A stretch of 6,289 bases of DNA from an uncultured Pseudomonadota bacterium (GTDB lineage Bacteria > Pseudomonadota > Gammaproteobacteria > Burkholderiales > SG8-39). Shown piece after piece: positions 6,231 through 6,289 of this stretch; within the stretch, counting starts at the first letter, position 1; each line of letters opens with the position of its first letter. The DNA lies in contig CAIPGJ010000407.1 of NCBI GenBank assembly GCA_903864555.1, positions 1 to 6,289 on the forward strand. Direction: 5' to 3'. The notes under the pieces were generated by a model. It was not told where the DNA came from. It saw nothing but the letters and a program-made list of their open reading frames with translations, and did not search any database. The position numbers and the translations under genes were made by a program.

Positions 6231-6289
6231 TTGCTGTCTAGGAGCGAAATCCGTTTCGGGCGAGAAGCAGTCCGGGTTCTTGCCGCTCA
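6231..6289 (+). CDS. possible start of a gene running off the right edge (atpI candidate)
   Basis: An open frame runs to the window end and reads LLSRSEIRFGREAVRVLAA from the TTG at 6231. The same frame is open further up to an ATG at 6156, which would add 25 residues rich in rare-looking codons (AGA, CTA) and would contain the promoter-like element, so the TTG just after that promoter is preferred; GGGA at 6219-6222 could be its ribosome binding site. The short basic start followed by VRVLAA resembles the beginning of some ATP synthase subunit I proteins before their first membrane helix, and atpI is the expected gene after parB. Only about 19 codons are visible, so identity is a guess from context and the frame itself could be chance. 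Confidence 0.3.
   Translation, partial: MLSRSEIRFGREAVRVLAA
6245..6258 (+). repeat. small hairpin with UNCG-type loop near the right edge
   Basis: CGAAA (6245-6249) and TTTCG (6254-6258) enclose the loop TCCG, a UNCG-type tetraloop in RNA. It would lie in the leader or early codons of the transcript from the promoter at 6176-6204. It is short and may be chance. Confidence 0.2.

Noticed and set aside
6240..6244. AGGAG near the right edge as a ribosome binding site.
   Set aside because: No ATG, GTG or TTG follows at a suitable distance.
6198..6289. Leftward open frame entering from the right edge and ending with TAG at 6198-6200.
   Set aside because: It reads SGKNPDCFSPETDFAPR with no recognisable motif and would overlap the promoter-like element; the rightward frame fits gene order better, though neither is certain.

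Overview
The window looks like an origin-proximal piece of a proteobacterial chromosome. MnmG, RsmG, ParA and ParB follow each other on the + strand in the classic gidA-gidB-parA-parB order, and chromosomal parS sites sit just in front. MnmG and RsmG resemble beta/gammaproteobacterial proteins, with a betaproteobacterial flavour in blocks such as [12 protein letters not shown] of MnmG and KWNRTYNLTAIR of RsmG. That placement is from memory of the families, not from a search.

Layout, left to right. (1) 1-831: 3' part of a Gfo/Idh/MocA-family oxidoreductase gene, cut by the left edge, whose usual catalytic residues appear to be replaced. (2) 832-1058: a gap of 227 bases with a weak hairpin after the oxidoreductase, two abutting 16-bp parS sites forming one perfect 32-bp palindrome (970-1001), and a perfect TATAAT box that probably drives mnmG. 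(3) 1059-5259: mnmG, rsmG, parA and parB, packed with a 3-base gap and then two ATGA stop/start overlaps, so probably one transcription unit. (4) 5260-5397: a convergent gap with hairpins but no convincing U-tract terminator. (5) 5398-6069 on the - strand: a dienelactone hydrolase family gene that starts with TTG behind a strong ribosome binding site. (6) 6070-6289: a divergent gap with a promoter-like element facing right and an open frame running off the edge, perhaps the beginning of atpI, which commonly follows parB in these bacteria.

How the genes work together. MnmG modifies the wobble uridine of certain tRNAs and RsmG methylates 16S rRNA, so both tune translation. ParA, ParB and parS form the chromosome segregation system: ParB loads at parS and slides as a CTP-dependent clamp, and ParA ATPase moves the origin. 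Because the parS pair lies against the putative operon promoter, ParB may also influence transcription of its own operon; that is inference. The oxidoreductase and the hydrolase look like unrelated metabolic genes beside this conserved block.

I found no CRISPR array, insertion sequence, tRNA or rRNA, and no clear sign of a previously undescribed multi-gene system. The features most worth a second look are the palindromic double parS at the operon promoter, the degenerate active site of the oxidoreductase, and the right-edge promoter and frame.
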